From Oscillospiraceae bacterium (lineage in GTDB: Bacteria; Bacillota; Clostridia; Oscillospirales; Ruminococcaceae), in the NCBI GenBank assembly GCA_004555865.1, contig SFJO01000001.1:62001-126000 (forward strand): a stretch of DNA of 64,000 bases. The letters are read 5' to 3'. Below the pieces are notes generated by a model. That model saw only the letters and a program-made list of their open reading frames with translations. It was not told where the DNA came from and ran no database searches. Shown here in pieces: positions 16,556-26,154 of the stretch. A program made the position numbers and the translations under genes. Positions within the stretch are counted from its first letter, which is position 1, and every line of letters starts with the position of its first letter.

Positions 16556-19051
16556 TCAATAACTGCGGGTGAGCGGCAGCGCCAGAGCCGGCACCGCCCA
16601 GGCCAGCTGATACAGCACCGCCGCCGGCAGGGCCAGACTTGCCAGCCCGCCGCTGAAGCTGAGCACCAGGGCCACCAGCGCGCTCACCGCCACCGAGACC
16701 GCCATCACCAGGTTGGCACTCTTCTCAGCCGAAACCGCGCAGGCCGCCGCGTGCAGGCCGCCCACATAGCTGGCCAGGCTGCCCAGATGCACCATGCATC
16801 CCTCACTTTCCGGCAGATAACCGGTGGCCGTGGCCAGCTGGTTGGTCTCGTTCTCCGTCAGTACCTTCACGCTGCCGGGCCGCAGGCGGTATGCCTGTTC
16901 GATCAGGTCGCCGGTCAGCGAGAAGTCATCGGTGCGAACCAGCAGCGACAGGCCGCTCTTCTGCAGCGTGTGCAGCGAAGCCGCGATCTCCCGGCTGCCC
17001 TGATAGCCCATCACAAACATACCGAACAGCTTGCCGCTTACAGCCAGATACACCGGCTGAAGACGGCCATGGGTGTACCGCTCCTCCCAGTCACGGGAGG
17101 GAATGCCCACCTGATGGGCCGTCATCATCGCCCGGCCGCCGATCACAATGCGGTGGCCGTCCACCCAGGCGGTAAAGCCCCGGCCCTGCTCGCAGGTGAG
17201 GCTTTCCACCTTATAAAGGATCTCGGTGCGGTTCTGGATGATCTCCAAGAACAGATCCCGCAGGGTATCGCACCCGGCAATGAGCACCGAGGCCGCATAG
17301 AGGATGGCCAGATCAATGCGCTCTTTCTCGAAGGTTTTCAGGCCGTGCAGGGTCACACAGCCGGTGGGGAACAGGTCATGCCCCTCGGTGACGATGGTGT
17401 TCACCTTGCCCAGCTCTTCCATGCTGGACCAGCCGGGCACCACGGCTCCCACGCGGGAAGCAGCCCGCTGCTGCATCCAGCCGGTCATGCCGGCAATCAG
17501 CGTGGCACACAGCGGCGCCCCCATGCACAGGGTACCGGCCAGCGCCCCGGCGGCCACCAGCACGCCCTTGCCCCGTGCCAGGGCAACCACCGCGGTGACA
17601 ACGGCCACGCCGCCCAGCCCCCAGGCCAAACGCTGGGCCAGACGGTCGCCCGCCCGGCGGGAGCCGCTGCGTTTCAAAAAGTCCTTCACCAGCGCGGTAG
17701 GGCGGCTCACCAGCAGGCAGGGTTCCTCTTCGCCCAGGCCGCTGGCCAGCAGATTGGTCAGGTCACGGTTTTGCAGTCGGTACGCCGCCGAGTGCTCTAC
17801 CCCGGCGCTCACCAGATCAAAATTCCGGGCCACACTCTCGCCCATCACCCGGTGCCCGGCCAGCGTACAGGCCAGGGCCAGCACCGCCAGCGGCGCAAAC
17901 AGGGTCATGCGCTCCGGCTCATAGCTCTCCAGCATCAAAAAGCAGAGCAGCAGCTGAAGCACCGCCCCTGCCGCCGCCAGGGCGGCCAGGCTGTCCCGGC
18001 TGGGGGCGGCCTTGGCCAGGCCCTTCAGCCCATTTTTCAGCACCGGCAGTGCCAGCAGACAGCCGGCCGCAAGCAGCGTCAGCTCCACCCCCAAAAAGGC
18101 CCCCGGTGCAATGGCCGGGTCCAGGGCAGAAAGCGGCGCAATCACGCCCGTGGCCGTCACGCCCAGATAGAGCATCACCGCCGCGATCAGGGCGCACAGG
18201 GCGCTGGTCAGGGTCAGGCGGGCGTTCTGCTTGGCCAGCACTTCGCTGACGGCCGGGGCATCCTGTAAGGCGTTGTACTCCAGGGCCGGGGCCTCTTCCG
18301 CCTCCGGCTCCGGTTCCTCAAAGGGGGCCTCGCCCGGCTCTTCCCGGCCGAACAGCCGAAGCAGCGGGTTCCTGTGGGGCTTCGGTTCTTCCTCCCCGTC
18401 CAAGCGGCGGGTGGGCTCATCCGGGCCGTCCGTCTCCTCGGCCGTGGGCAAGGGCAGCTCGCCGGTCTGCTTCTCAAAGGCGTTCAGCTGAATGGTGTCG
18501 CCGCCCGGCTCCTCTTCGACCGTCTGCCCGTCCAGGTCCAGGGCAACCTCGCCCGTGGGGGCCTGATTTTCCGGCTCTTTATTTTTCTTTTTGCGGCTCA
18601 AAAAGCCGCTCACCGTCCACTGCGGTTCTTCCTGCTCCATCACCGGGGTGGTGAAGAAGGTGGTGAACTCATCGGTGATCTCGGCGCCGGTGGAAAACTC
18701 GCCCTGGTCGTCCTCCTCCAGCAGCACCTCACCGGTGGGCAGCTCGTCCTGCTTTGCCGGGTTTTCCGGCTCGGCCGGTTTCGGCTGTTCCTGCACCGGC
18801 GGCTCGGGCGGCTGCGGCGCTTCGTCGGCGGCCGGGGCCGTCGGCGGCTGGGGTTCTGCCGGGAACTGCGGTTCTGCCGCGGGTTTCTCGGCGGGCGGGG
18901 CCAGCCGCTCCACCGGGCGGCGGGGTTCCCGTCCCAGGCTGGCCAGAATGTCGTCCACCTGGCTCTCGTCCTGGGCGGGGGCCTCTTCCTGACGGCGGCG
19001 CAGCCCCTCGATGATGGCGTCCACCGAGCTGGAATATTTGTTCTGGGACAT
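16556..19051 (-). CDS. Catalytically degenerate P-type-ATPase-like membrane protein
   Basis: 831-residue protein. Residues 1 to about 210 are acidic, Pro/Glu-rich and probably disordered. The rest has paired hydrophobic segments and a soluble domain that follows the layout of P1B metal ATPases. The phosphorylation loop, normally DKTGTLTEG, reads [10 protein letters not shown] near residues 555-564, with Glu556 where the Asp should be. [17 protein letters not shown] matches the nucleotide-domain GxG region, and the usual TGDN is RTDD (706-709). The CPC membrane motif is GAPLC. Pumping is therefore unlikely; a regulatory or structural role is possible. The start at 19051 follows GAAGGAGAAAGC. 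It lies 90 nt after rlmB. Confidence 0.75.
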   Translation of the reverse strand: MSQNKYSSSVDAIIEGLRRRQEEAPAQDESQVDDILASLGREPRRPVERLAPPAEKPAAEPQFPAEPQPPTAPAADEAPQPPEPPVQEQPKPAEPENPAKQDELPTGEVLLEEDDQGEFSTGAEITDEFTTFFTTPVMEQEEPQWTVSGFLSRKKKNKEPENQAPTGEVALDLDGQTVEEEPGGDTIQLNAFEKQTGELPLPTAEETDGPDEPTRRLDGEEEPKPHRNPLLRLFGREEPGEAPFEEPEPEAEEAPALEYNALQDAPAVSEVLAKQNARLTLTSALCALIAAVMLYLGVTATGVIAPLSALDPAIAPGAFLGVELTLLAAGCLLALPVLKNGLKGLAKAAPSRDSLAALAAAGAVLQLLLCFLMLESYEPERMTLFAPLAVLALACTLAGHRVMGESVARNFDLVSAGVEHSAAYRLQNRDLTNLLASGLGEEEPCLLVSRPTALVKDFLKRSGSRRAGDRLAQRLAWGLGGVAVVTAVVALARGKGVLVAAGALAGTLCMGAPLCATLIAGMTGWMQQRAASRVGAVVPGWSSMEELGKVNTIVTEGHDLFPTGCVTLHGLKTFEKERIDLAILYAASVLIAGCDTLRDLFLEIIQNRTEILYKVESLTCEQGRGFTAWVDGHRIVIGGRAMMTAHQVGIPSRDWEERYTHGRLQPVYLAVSGKLFGMFVMGYQGSREIAASLHTLQKSGLSLLVRTDDFSLTGDLIEQAYRLRPGSVKVLTENETNQLATATGYLPESEGCMVHLGSLASYVGGLHAAACAVSAEKSANLVMAVSVAVSALVALVLSFSGGLASLALPAAVLYQLAWAVPALALPLTRSY

Positions 19052-19141
19052 TGCTTTCTCCTTCATGACCGCATCCTGCTTGATAAAACGGCCGCGGCCA
19101 GCCTCAGTATGGGCTGACCCGGCGAAATCATTCATGCAGGG

Positions 19142-19906
19142 TCACTGCCCGCTGCGCTGGCGGCTGATCTCATACAGAATGATGCCCGCCGCCACCGAGA
19201 CGTTGAAGCTGTCCACTCCGGTGCCCTGGGCAGCCATATCCAACCGCACCACGCCGTCGCACAGGCGCTTGACCAGCGGGCTGACGCCCTTGCCCTCCGA
19301 GCCCATCACCAGCGCAATGGGGCCGGTCAGGTTGTTTTTGTGCAGGGAAACGCCGTCCATGTCCGCGCAATAGACAAACACGTTCTGCTCTTTCAAGCGG
19401 CGGATGGCCTCGCCGATGTTGGCCACGCGGGCCACCGGCAGGCGGGTGGCGGCCCCGGCGCTGGCCTTCAGCACCGTGCCGGTGATGCCCACGCCGCCCC
19501 GCTTGGGAATGACCACGCCATGCGCCCCGCACAGCAGCGCCGAGCGCAGAATTGCGCCCAGGTTGTGGGGGTCCTCCACGCCGTCAGCCAGCACGAGGAA
19601 GGGCGGCTCGCCCTTTTGGGTGGCGCTGTCCAGCAGCTGTTCCAGCGTGGCGTATTCAATCTGGCTGGCCCAGGCGGCCACACCCTGGTGGCTGTCGGTC
19701 TCGCACATGGCCTTCAGCTTGGCGGGCTTCACCCGCTTCACCACCGCACCGGCCTCTTTGGCCATGGCGGTGTAATAGGCAGCCACCTGGGGAGCAAGCC
19801 CATCGCTCAGCAGCACGGTGTCCACCCCGGCGCCGCTTTTCAGCAGCTCGGTCACCGGGTTTTTGCCATAAATCAGATGTTCGGTCTGGGGGGCTTTCTG
19901 TTCCAT
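19142..19906 (-). CDS. rlmB: 23S rRNA 2'-O-ribose methyltransferase, RlmB/TrmH family
   Basis: SPOUT-class enzyme that probably methylates G2251 of 23S rRNA. The 254-residue product has the N-terminal substrate-binding segment with LIYGKNPVTELLKSG and the knotted C-terminal domain: LVLADGVEDPHNLGAILRSA (motif 1), ALVMGSEGKGVS (motif 2) and GTGVDSFNVSVAAG (motif 3). In motif 3 SFNVS replaces the usual SLNVS. I chose the ATG at 19906 on homology; the upstream AAAGAGATAGAG is a weak ribosome site. RlmB and TrmH subfamilies are hard to tell apart by eye. Confidence 0.88.
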   Translation of the reverse strand: MEQKAPQTEHLIYGKNPVTELLKSGAGVDTVLLSDGLAPQVAAYYTAMAKEAGAVVKRVKPAKLKAMCETDSHQGVAAWASQIEYATLEQLLDSATQKGEPPFLVLADGVEDPHNLGAILRSALLCGAHGVVIPKRGGVGITGTVLKASAGAATRLPVARVANIGEAIRRLKEQNVFVYCADMDGVSLHKNNLTGPIALVMGSEGKGVSPLVKRLCDGVVRLDMAAQGTGVDSFNVSVAAGIILYEISRQRSGQ

Positions 19907-20029
19907 GATCTCTATCTCTTTCTGGGCGGCTTTGCAGCGTGCAGCGCCGGGCCGCCCGGCTGTTTTTTTGTTGGAAGTTTCTTCGGTTCGGGCCGTTTTG
20001 CCAGGCCCGCACCCCGTGGATGTGCGCAT

Positions 20030-20690
20030 TCTCTGCGCAGAGGGCGGCTTGTAATTTATGATAACACATTTTGGACTTCTTTACCACCTGTTTTCCGCGC
20101 AAAACCTCCACTTTCTGAGGTTTTTTCACGGCCGGGGACCCTCGCCGCCCCATCGCCCTTTCCACACCCCAGGCCCGGCTTCCTTTGGGCCTCTTCGGCC
20201 CGGTGATATGGAAAATCCGCCCACGCCCTTCGCCCTGCCCGGCTGGCCGCCCCACGGCGGGCCGGCGGGGCAGGGCTTCCGTAGCTCGATGTTTTTTACC
20301 GGTTTTATACAGCTTGTACATCGCCCAATGACTTTCCACCGGCAATTTTGATGTTGAAAACTCGGTTGAAAGTGTGCAAAACCCGCATTTTTGCCCACTT
20401 TTGGCCCGTTGAAAGCCCAGTTCTCCACACCGCTTTCAACGTGATGTGGAAAACTGTCCCCTAAACTTCCCGTTGAAGTCCGACTGTCAAGCCTGGATTT
20501 CGCCAATTTTGCAGGATTTTTTTCGTCAAAACTGTCTGGTTTTTCCAAGTGTTTTTCCCGGTTTTTTCCAGCTGCGACCGGTTTTGCCGCGGCACGCCCG
20601 GGCTTGTGGAAAACTCGCCTTCCGTGTTAAAATGTGAAAAAGATGCAGGCGGTCAGCCGCCTGCCCACAACACAGGAAACGAGGGATGGA
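20030..20690. other. Repeat-rich intergenic region between rlmB and the OGG-type glycosylase
   Basis: About 660 bp without a gene between divergent units. At 20058-20086 a weak minus-strand promoter (TGGTAA, 17 nt, TATCAT) could serve rlmB. Between 20330 and 20620 short words recur: GTTGAAA at 20353, 20365, 20408 and inverted at 20434, and near-DnaA-box nonamers TTCTCCACA (20421), TGTGGAAAA (20445 and 20605). The stretch is AT-richer than its flanks. No open frame there looks real. Confidence 0.5.
20604..20633 (+). promoter_or_regulatory. Predicted promoter of the OGG-type glycosylase gene
   Basis: TTGTGG (20604-20609) and TAAAAT (20628-20633) are 18 nt apart, about 60 nt upstream of the start codon. 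The -35 overlaps one of the TGTGGAAAA words. Confidence 0.45.
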
Positions 20691-20691
20691 T

Positions 20692-21540
20692 ATGCTGCGT
20701 CTGGAACATACGGGCGGATTGGAGCTGGACAGCACCCTGGACTGCGGCCAGTGCTTTCGCTGGAGCCGCACTCCGGCGGGCTGGGCCGGCGTGGTGGACG
20801 GCCGCTCGGTTCTGGCCCGCATGGAGGGAGACACGCTGCTTCTGGAAGGGCCGGACGAGACCGAGCGGGACTTCTGGAGCCGTTATTTTGCCCTGGACGT
20901 GGATTACCCCGCCCTTCTGGCCCGCTATCAGGCGGGCAACCGGCGGCTGGCGGCCTGTGTGGCCGAGAATCCCGGCATTCGGGTGCTGCGCCAGCCCTTT
21001 TTTGAAACGCTGTGCACCTTTATTCTCAGCCAGAACAACAACATCCCCCGCATTCGAGGCCTGGTGGAGCGGCTGTGCGCCCTCTGCGGCAGCCCGCTGG
21101 AAAACGGACAGCACGCCTTTCCCACCCCGGAGCAGCTGGCCGCCTGCACCGAGGAGCAGCTGGCCACCCTGCGGGCCGGCTGGCGGGCCGGCTATCTGGC
21201 AGACGCCACCCAAAAGGTGCTCGGCCACCTGCCCGGGCCGGAGGCTTTGACGGCTTTGCCGCTGGCGGATGCCCAGGCCGCCCTGATGACCATTCACGGC
21301 GTGGGGCCCAAAGTGGCCGACTGCACCCTGCTGTACGGCCTGGGCCGCTGGGACGCCTTTCCTCTGGACGTATGGATGAAACGGGCCATGGCGCAGCTAT
21401 TTCCCCGCGGCATTCCGGTGTGCTGCAGGGGCACCCAGGGCATTGCCCAGCAGTTCATCTTTGCCTACGCCCGCGCTCATCTGCCCAAAGGCGAAACGCC
21501 AAAGCAGGCCGGGGGCCGGGCCGCCCGCCGGGCGAAATGA
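20692..21540 (+). CDS. 8-oxoguanine DNA glycosylase/AP lyase, OGG1 type
   Basis: Base-excision repair enzyme of the HhH-GPD superfamily with an OGG1-like N-terminal domain (DCGQCFRW near residue 17, as in OGG1). The hairpin-helix-hairpin is IHGVGPKVADC with the expected catalytic Lys207. The catalytic Asp226 lies in FPLDVWM, and the 19-residue spacing between them equals that of human OGG1 (Lys249, Asp268). The start could be 20686 or 20692; GAGGG lies directly before the first and 6 nt before the second, so I prefer 20692 (282 residues). Likely role: removal of 8-oxoG from DNA. Confidence 0.9.
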   Translation: MLRLEHTGGLELDSTLDCGQCFRWSRTPAGWAGVVDGRSVLARMEGDTLLLEGPDETERDFWSRYFALDVDYPALLARYQAGNRRLAACVAENPGIRVLRQPFFETLCTFILSQNNNIPRIRGLVERLCALCGSPLENGQHAFPTPEQLAACTEEQLATLRAGWRAGYLADATQKVLGHLPGPEALTALPLADAQAALMTIHGVGPKVADCTLLYGLGRWDAFPLDVWMKRAMAQLFPRGIPVCCRGTQGIAQQFIFAYARAHLPKGETPKQAGGRAARRAK

Positions 21541-21624
21541 GCGGCAGTCGCACATTCAATGTACGCCGCCGCATGGAAGAAATCGCAGGCGGCTTTTCTT
21601 TTGATGCAGGATGTGCCCCGGTGA

Positions 21625-21653
21625 TTGATTTTGCCCCCGCTTTGGGGTATACT
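21625..21653 (+). promoter_or_regulatory. Predicted promoter of fba
   Basis: TTGATT (21625-21630) and TATACT (21648-21653) are separated by 17 nt. The spacer contains CCCCCGCTTTGGGG, a small inverted repeat. The start codon is about 100 nt downstream. Confidence 0.6.
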
Positions 21654-21755
21654 GTGCACTAGGAAGTGCTGTGTGGGCTGCTCCGCACGGCCCAAGGTGC
21701 ATCCGGAACAGCAAATTCGTTTTCGGATGTACCGTAAGTAATGGAGGTATGTGAA

Positions 21756-22619
21756 ATGCTGGTAAGCGCACGCGATATGCTCATCAAAGCCCGTGACGGT
21801 CATTATGCCGTGGGCCAGTTCAACATCAACAATCTGGAGTGGACCAAGGCCATCCTGCTCACCGCGCAGGAGATGAACAGCCCCGTGATCCTGGGCGTCT
21901 CCGAAGGCGCCGGTAAATACATGACCGGTTTTAAGACCGTTGCCGCCATGGTCAAGGCCATGGACGAATGCCTGGGCATCACCGTGCCCGTGGCCCTGCA
22001 TCTGGACCATGGCACCTACGAGGGTGCAAAGGCCTGCGTTGAGGCCGGTTTCACCAGCATCATGTTTGACGGCAGCCATTATCCCATCGACGAGAACGTG
22101 GCCAAGACCACCGAGCTGGTCAAGCTGGCCCACGACAACGGCATCTCCATTGAGGCCGAGGTCGGCGCCATCGGCGGCGAAGAGGACGGCGTGATCGGCG
22201 CCGGCGAAGTGGCCGATCCTGCCGAGTGCGCCAAGATCGCCGGCCTGGGTGTGGACTTCCTGGCCGCCGGCATCGGCAACATCCACGGCAAGTACCCCGC
22301 CAACTGGAAGGGCCTGGACTTTGAGGCTCTGGACGCCATCCACAAGGCCACCGACAACATTCCTCTGGTTCTGCACGGCGGTTCCGGCATTCCCACCGAG
22401 ATGGTCAAGAAGGCCATCAGCCTGGGCGTGTCCAAGGTGAACGTGAACACCGAGTGCCAGCTGACCTTCGCCGCCGCCACCCGTGAGTACATCGAGGCCG
22501 GCAAGGATCTGGAAGGCAAGGGCTTTGACCCCCGCAAGCTGCTGGCTCCCGGTGTGGAAGCCATCAAGGCGACCGTTAAGGAGAAGATCGAGCTGTTTGG
22601 CAGCGCCAACAAGGCGTAA
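21756..22619 (+). CDS. fba: Class II fructose-1,6-bisphosphate aldolase
   Basis: Zinc-dependent glycolytic enzyme that splits fructose-1,6-bisphosphate to DHAP and glyceraldehyde-3-phosphate. The 287-residue product has ALHLDHGTYEG (catalytic Asp84, zinc ligand His85), EAEVGAIGGEED, GNIHGKYP and VLHGGSGIP, the usual zinc and phosphate-binding motifs. Length is typical of the Gram-positive type. I chose the ATG at 21756 because ATGGAGG lies 8 nt upstream; an earlier start at 21741 would add five residues and overlap that site. Codon use is strongly biased, as in highly expressed genes. Confidence 0.97.
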   Translation: MLVSARDMLIKARDGHYAVGQFNINNLEWTKAILLTAQEMNSPVILGVSEGAGKYMTGFKTVAAMVKAMDECLGITVPVALHLDHGTYEGAKACVEAGFTSIMFDGSHYPIDENVAKTTELVKLAHDNGISIEAEVGAIGGEEDGVIGAGEVADPAECAKIAGLGVDFLAAGIGNIHGKYPANWKGLDFEALDAIHKATDNIPLVLHGGSGIPTEMVKKAISLGVSKVNVNTECQLTFAAATREYIEAGKDLEGKGFDPRKLLAPGVEAIKATVKEKIELFGSANKA

Positions 22620-22663
22620 GCCCGTTTCCCGGCGCAGGCCGTGTGCCTGATTCCAACTGCACA

Positions 22664-22711
22664 AAAAATCCGGCGGCCGGTATCCATTGCGATACCGGCC
22701 GCCGGTTTGCT
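22664..22711. terminator. Bidirectional terminator between fba and the TauE-like gene
   Basis: A 15-bp perfect stem, CCGGCGGCCGGTATC (22670-22684) with complement (22691-22705), is followed by TTTGCTTTT on the plus strand and has A-run on the other side (AAAAAA), so it can serve both convergent genes. Confidence 0.75.
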
Positions 22712-22729
22712 TTTATTAAGAATGTCCGC

Positions 22730-23506
22730 TCAGCCCAGCAGATCCATGGCCATTTTGCCCAGCAGCAGCACCAGCACCACCAGAAGCATGGGACGGATGA
22801 ACTTGCCGCCTTTGCTCAGGGCGAAGTGGCTGCCCAGAATGGCGCCCAGAATGTTGCACACCGCACAGGGAATGGCCAGCGCAAAGGGCACATTGCCCGC
22901 GCCAATGTAGGTAATCAAGCTGGCGTAGTTGCTGGCCAGGTTCAGCACCTTGGCGTTGCCCGAAGCCGTGCGCAGGTCAAACTTCAGAACGGAGGTGAAG
23001 GCGATGATGGCAAAGGTGCCGGTGCCCGGGCCAACCAGACCGTCGTACAAGCCGATGAGCAGGCCGATCACCACTGCCAGCGTCAGCGCCTTTTTGCGGG
23101 GCACCTGGCTGGAGCGGTCCTCCTCCGGCAGCTTGCGCTGGGTGAAGATGATGAGGGCCGCGATGGGCAGCATCACCAGCACCATGATCTTCAGCACTTC
23201 ACCGGGCAGCAGCAGCACCAGCCGGGAACCCAGCGTGCTGCCCGCAAAGCTGGCCGCCGCCGCAATCAGCGCCACCTGCAGGTCCAGCGCGCCGCTGCGG
23301 AAGAACATGGCCGACGCAAAGGTGGTGCCGCAGGCCGACGAAAACTTGTTGGCCCCGTACAGCAGATGCACCGGCAGACCGGTGACCATGTAGGCAGGCA
23401 GGCTGATCAGGCCGCCGCCGCCCGCCGAGGCATCCACAAAGCCCGCAAGGCCCACCATAAAGCACAAAAAGGCCAGGGTCGGCCAGGAAACCAAATTCAT
23501 AAACAT
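22730..23506 (-). CDS. TauE/SafE (DUF81) family permease
   Basis: 258-residue inner-membrane protein with about eight hydrophobic segments in two repeats. The family mark appears near the N-terminus (VDASAGGGGLISLPAYMVTGLP) and again in the second repeat (DGLVGPGTGTFAIIAF). Relatives export or import sulfite, sulfoacetate or similar sulfur anions; the substrate here cannot be told. The ATG at 23506 follows AGGAGAATTGC. It converges on fba and has no partner gene. Confidence 0.88.
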   Translation of the reverse strand: MFMNLVSWPTLAFLCFMVGLAGFVDASAGGGGLISLPAYMVTGLPVHLLYGANKFSSACGTTFASAMFFRSGALDLQVALIAAAASFAGSTLGSRLVLLLPGEVLKIMVLVMLPIAALIIFTQRKLPEEDRSSQVPRKKALTLAVVIGLLIGLYDGLVGPGTGTFAIIAFTSVLKFDLRTASGNAKVLNLASNYASLITYIGAGNVPFALAIPCAVCNILGAILGSHFALSKGGKFIRPMLLVVLVLLLGKMAMDLLG

Positions 23507-23679
23507 TGCCGCAATTCTCCTATTTTCTCACTGTGTAGCCCAGAGCCGCGCACCCATGTTTCGGCGTTTTTCCTCATATATCCGCCCCGACATTTCGGGT
23601 GTTTTCTGGAATATGTGTCGATTGTAACACCGGGCGGCAAGTTTTTCAACCTGGATTTCCAGGAAACTCCCCAAAATAC

Positions 23680-23730
23680 AAAGAGGTCATTTCCCCAGCG
23701 AATCGGTTCCGCCGTGGGAAATGACCTTTG
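23680..23730 (-). terminator. Terminator downstream of spoIIE
   Basis: A stem AAGGTCATTTCCC/GGGAAATGACCT with a loop of about 20 nt lies just past the spoIIE stop. On the minus strand it is followed by CTCTTTGTATTTTGG. Confidence 0.55.
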
Positions 23731-23742
23731 ATTTTCGTGTCA

Positions 23743-25983
23743 TCATGGAGTTTTGTCCAGCCGCAGTACGGCCACGGTCACGTCATCCCGGCGGCGGCCG
23801 GGCAGGGCGCGGCGCACGGCCCCATCCGCCAAAATATCCGCCATCTCCTGCGGGGTGTTGCCCGCCGCGGCGCACAGGCCCAGCTGCTGGGCCGCCCATT
23901 CCGGCCCATCGGCCAAGGCCCCGTCGCTGAACAGCACCGCAAGGTCTCCGGCGGCTAGGCCGAAGCGCAGCTCCCGCCCGCGCACCTGCCCAAGAATGCC
24001 CACGGGCAGGCCGTCCTCCCCCAGCCAGCGGGGCTTGCCGCCTTGATACAGCAGCGTGGGGGCCGCGCCCGCCTTATACAGCCGGGCCTGCCCGGTGTAC
24101 AGGTCCAGGGTAAGCAGGTCCAGCGCCGCGCCGCTCTCCTCCTCGCTTTTCAGATTCAGCGCCACGTTTACCAGCCGGGCGGCCGTCTCGCCCGCAAAGC
24201 CCGTGCGCACCAGCCGGGCGGTGAGGTTGGCGGCCATGGCCCCATCCACCGCCGCCAGCCCGCCGGTTCCCATCCCATCGCACAGCAGCATATGGGCCCG
24301 GCCAAAGCCATCGCAGAACTGCTGGGCTGCATCGCCGCTGAACTTCTCCTGGGCCGGGCGCTGCGCCAGGCCGAACACCGGCGTGTAATAGCTCTGCTCG
24401 GCAAAGGTCAGGGTGGTCACCGTGCGCCAATGCGCAACCTGCGGCAGCGCCAGCGGACTTCGGCACAGGCGCTGCACCTCGTCCCGCAGCTGCTCCCGCT
24501 CTTCCGGGCTGAAGGCCGTGCGGTTCACCGTCACCTGGGCGTTCAGCCGGCCCAGCGGGTCCAGCTGCACCCGGCATTCCAGCGGCTCCAGCCCCAAATT
24601 GGCAAATAGCCCCGCCAGCCGCCGGGCGCGCACCGGGTCCTCTGTTCCGCCCTGGCTCAGCTCCTCCGCCATGCGGGCCAGCGCCCCGGCCACGGCGCTG
24701 TACTGCTCGGTCAGGGCACTGCGCAGGGCTTGGCCCCTCAGGCGGGTCTCCCGCCGGCCGCAGAGCACCGCATACCCTTGCCCCGCACAGCCGCACAGCT
24801 CCATAGGGTGCAGGCAGCCGGCCAGCTGCCCCGGCAGCTGTTCCACCGACACGCGGCCGGTTGCTTCCAGTGGCTTTTTCAGGTCAAACAGCCCCTCCAT
24901 GGTGCGGTCATACCCGGCGATCCAACAGGTTTCCCGCCCGGCGCAGCTGCGGCAAAGCTGCCCGGCCACATAGTCCGCCACAAAATTAAAGGTTTCGCCT
25001 TTTTTGGGCAGGCGGTGGCTTACCTCCTCCACGGTATCCGCCACATCCGCCAGTGCGTCGGCCACCGCGTTCAGCCGCCCGCTCACCCCTACCAGCGCTG
25101 CGCGGCTGCTCTGCCCGAGGGGCCTTGCCCCCGGCAGGGCCAGCATCCAGGCCCGCGGCAGGCAGAAAAACGCCGCTTCGCTCACAGCCGCCGTGGCCGC
25201 ACAGCCGGCCGCCGCCTGAGGCGTGGGGGCGGTAGCCGTGGCCAGCACTGCTCCCAGCAGATACAGCGCACCGCCGCCCGCCCGCTCGCCCGGGGCCAGG
25301 CAGGCCGCCGCCAAAGCGCCAATGCAGACCCCCAGCGCACCGCCGCTGTACGCCGGAGAGGCCGCTGCCGCCGCACCACCCAGCGCCGCCGCGGCCAGAG
25401 CCGCTTCCTGCACACGGCCCCGAAAGGCCAGCGCCAGCCCCGCCGTGCCCGCCAGCGCCAACCCCGGCTGCACTGGGCCAAGGGCAAACCGCTGCAGGCT
25501 GGCCGCCAGCATCATGCCAATCGCCAGCAGCGCCGCCCCGCTCTCCCGCCGAAGCAGCAGCGCCCCCAGCCCGGCGCTGAGGGCTGCCTCCCCCAACGCA
25601 ATGCAGGCCTCCGGCAGGCTGCCAAGGCCGCACAAAATCAGAATCAGCTGCACCATCAGCAGGCAGCCTGCCCCTGCCGCCATTCCGGCCCAGCGCTTTT
25701 GGGGCACCAGCAGCCGCCCGCCCAGCGCCGCCGCCAGCGCCCCGGTGCAGCGCAGGGCATCCACCGGGGTCAGCCGCACCAAGCTGCCCACCAAGGCCCC
25801 CAGCCCGGCCGCAGGCACCAGTGTGCGGTCCAGCCCCATCACCAGCGCCAGCCCAAAGGGCGAAAGCCCGCCGAACACCTGCCCCCCGGCCAGCACAAAC
25901 CCAAGCAGCGCCGTGCCCGCCTGAAGTCCCAGCGCCCACAGCGCCGCTTTGTCCCCCGCATGTTTTCGCAATTGTTCCAACAT
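23743..25983 (-). CDS. spoIIE: Stage II sporulation protein E (membrane PP2C phosphatase)
   Basis: SpoIIE dephosphorylates SpoIIAA in the forespore, which frees sigma F. The 746-residue product has an N-terminal membrane domain of about ten segments (to about residue 300), a middle regulatory region with CRSCAGRETCW, and a C-terminal PP2C-type domain with the metal-ligand motifs LLCDGMGTG, LFSDGAL and RRDDVTV. I chose the ATG at 25983 (MLEQLRKHAG) since GCGGAGGAAT precedes it; an earlier start at 26151 would run over the neighbouring terminator. It stands alone. Its presence implies a sporulating lineage. Confidence 0.93.
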   Translation of the reverse strand: MLEQLRKHAGDKAALWALGLQAGTALLGFVLAGGQVFGGLSPFGLALVMGLDRTLVPAAGLGALVGSLVRLTPVDALRCTGALAAALGGRLLVPQKRWAGMAAGAGCLLMVQLILILCGLGSLPEACIALGEAALSAGLGALLLRRESGAALLAIGMMLAASLQRFALGPVQPGLALAGTAGLALAFRGRVQEAALAAAALGGAAAAASPAYSGGALGVCIGALAAACLAPGERAGGGALYLLGAVLATATAPTPQAAAGCAATAAVSEAAFFCLPRAWMLALPGARPLGQSSRAALVGVSGRLNAVADALADVADTVEEVSHRLPKKGETFNFVADYVAGQLCRSCAGRETCWIAGYDRTMEGLFDLKKPLEATGRVSVEQLPGQLAGCLHPMELCGCAGQGYAVLCGRRETRLRGQALRSALTEQYSAVAGALARMAEELSQGGTEDPVRARRLAGLFANLGLEPLECRVQLDPLGRLNAQVTVNRTAFSPEEREQLRDEVQRLCRSPLALPQVAHWRTVTTLTFAEQSYYTPVFGLAQRPAQEKFSGDAAQQFCDGFGRAHMLLCDGMGTGGLAAVDGAMAANLTARLVRTGFAGETAARLVNVALNLKSEEESGAALDLLTLDLYTGQARLYKAGAAPTLLYQGGKPRWLGEDGLPVGILGQVRGRELRFGLAAGDLAVLFSDGALADGPEWAAQQLGLCAAAGNTPQEMADILADGAVRRALPGRRRDDVTVAVLRLDKTP

Positions 25984-26086
25984 ATTCCTCCGCCTTTCCG
26001 CGTGCGGCGGCCCGGCCGCCCGCCTGTCCTGTGCACAGTGTAAGCGGCCCGCCCGGGCAGATTTTGCCGCACGCCGGGGAAGTGAC

Positions 26087-26133
26087 AAAAAGCGGCCGCA
26101 CTCCCCGCTTTTTTGCTGCGAGGGGTGCGGCCG
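26087..26133 (-). terminator. Terminator downstream of the CDF transporter
   Basis: Stem CGGCCGCACTCCCC (26093-26106) and GGGGTGCGGCCG (26122-26133) is followed on the minus strand by TTTTT (26087-26091). It lies just after the CDF stop and before spoIIE. Confidence 0.7.
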
Positions 26134-26154
26134 TTTCGCCGTTTGCGGCAAACT

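Noticed and set aside
20330..20620. Replication origin
   Set aside because: Near-DnaA boxes are present, but there is no dnaA, dnaN or gidA neighbourhood and no strict TTATCCACA box.
24730..26043. Plus-strand open frame antisense to spoIIE
   Set aside because: Shadow of a recognised gene, with Gln/Arg/Pro-rich sequence typical of reversed GC-rich codons.
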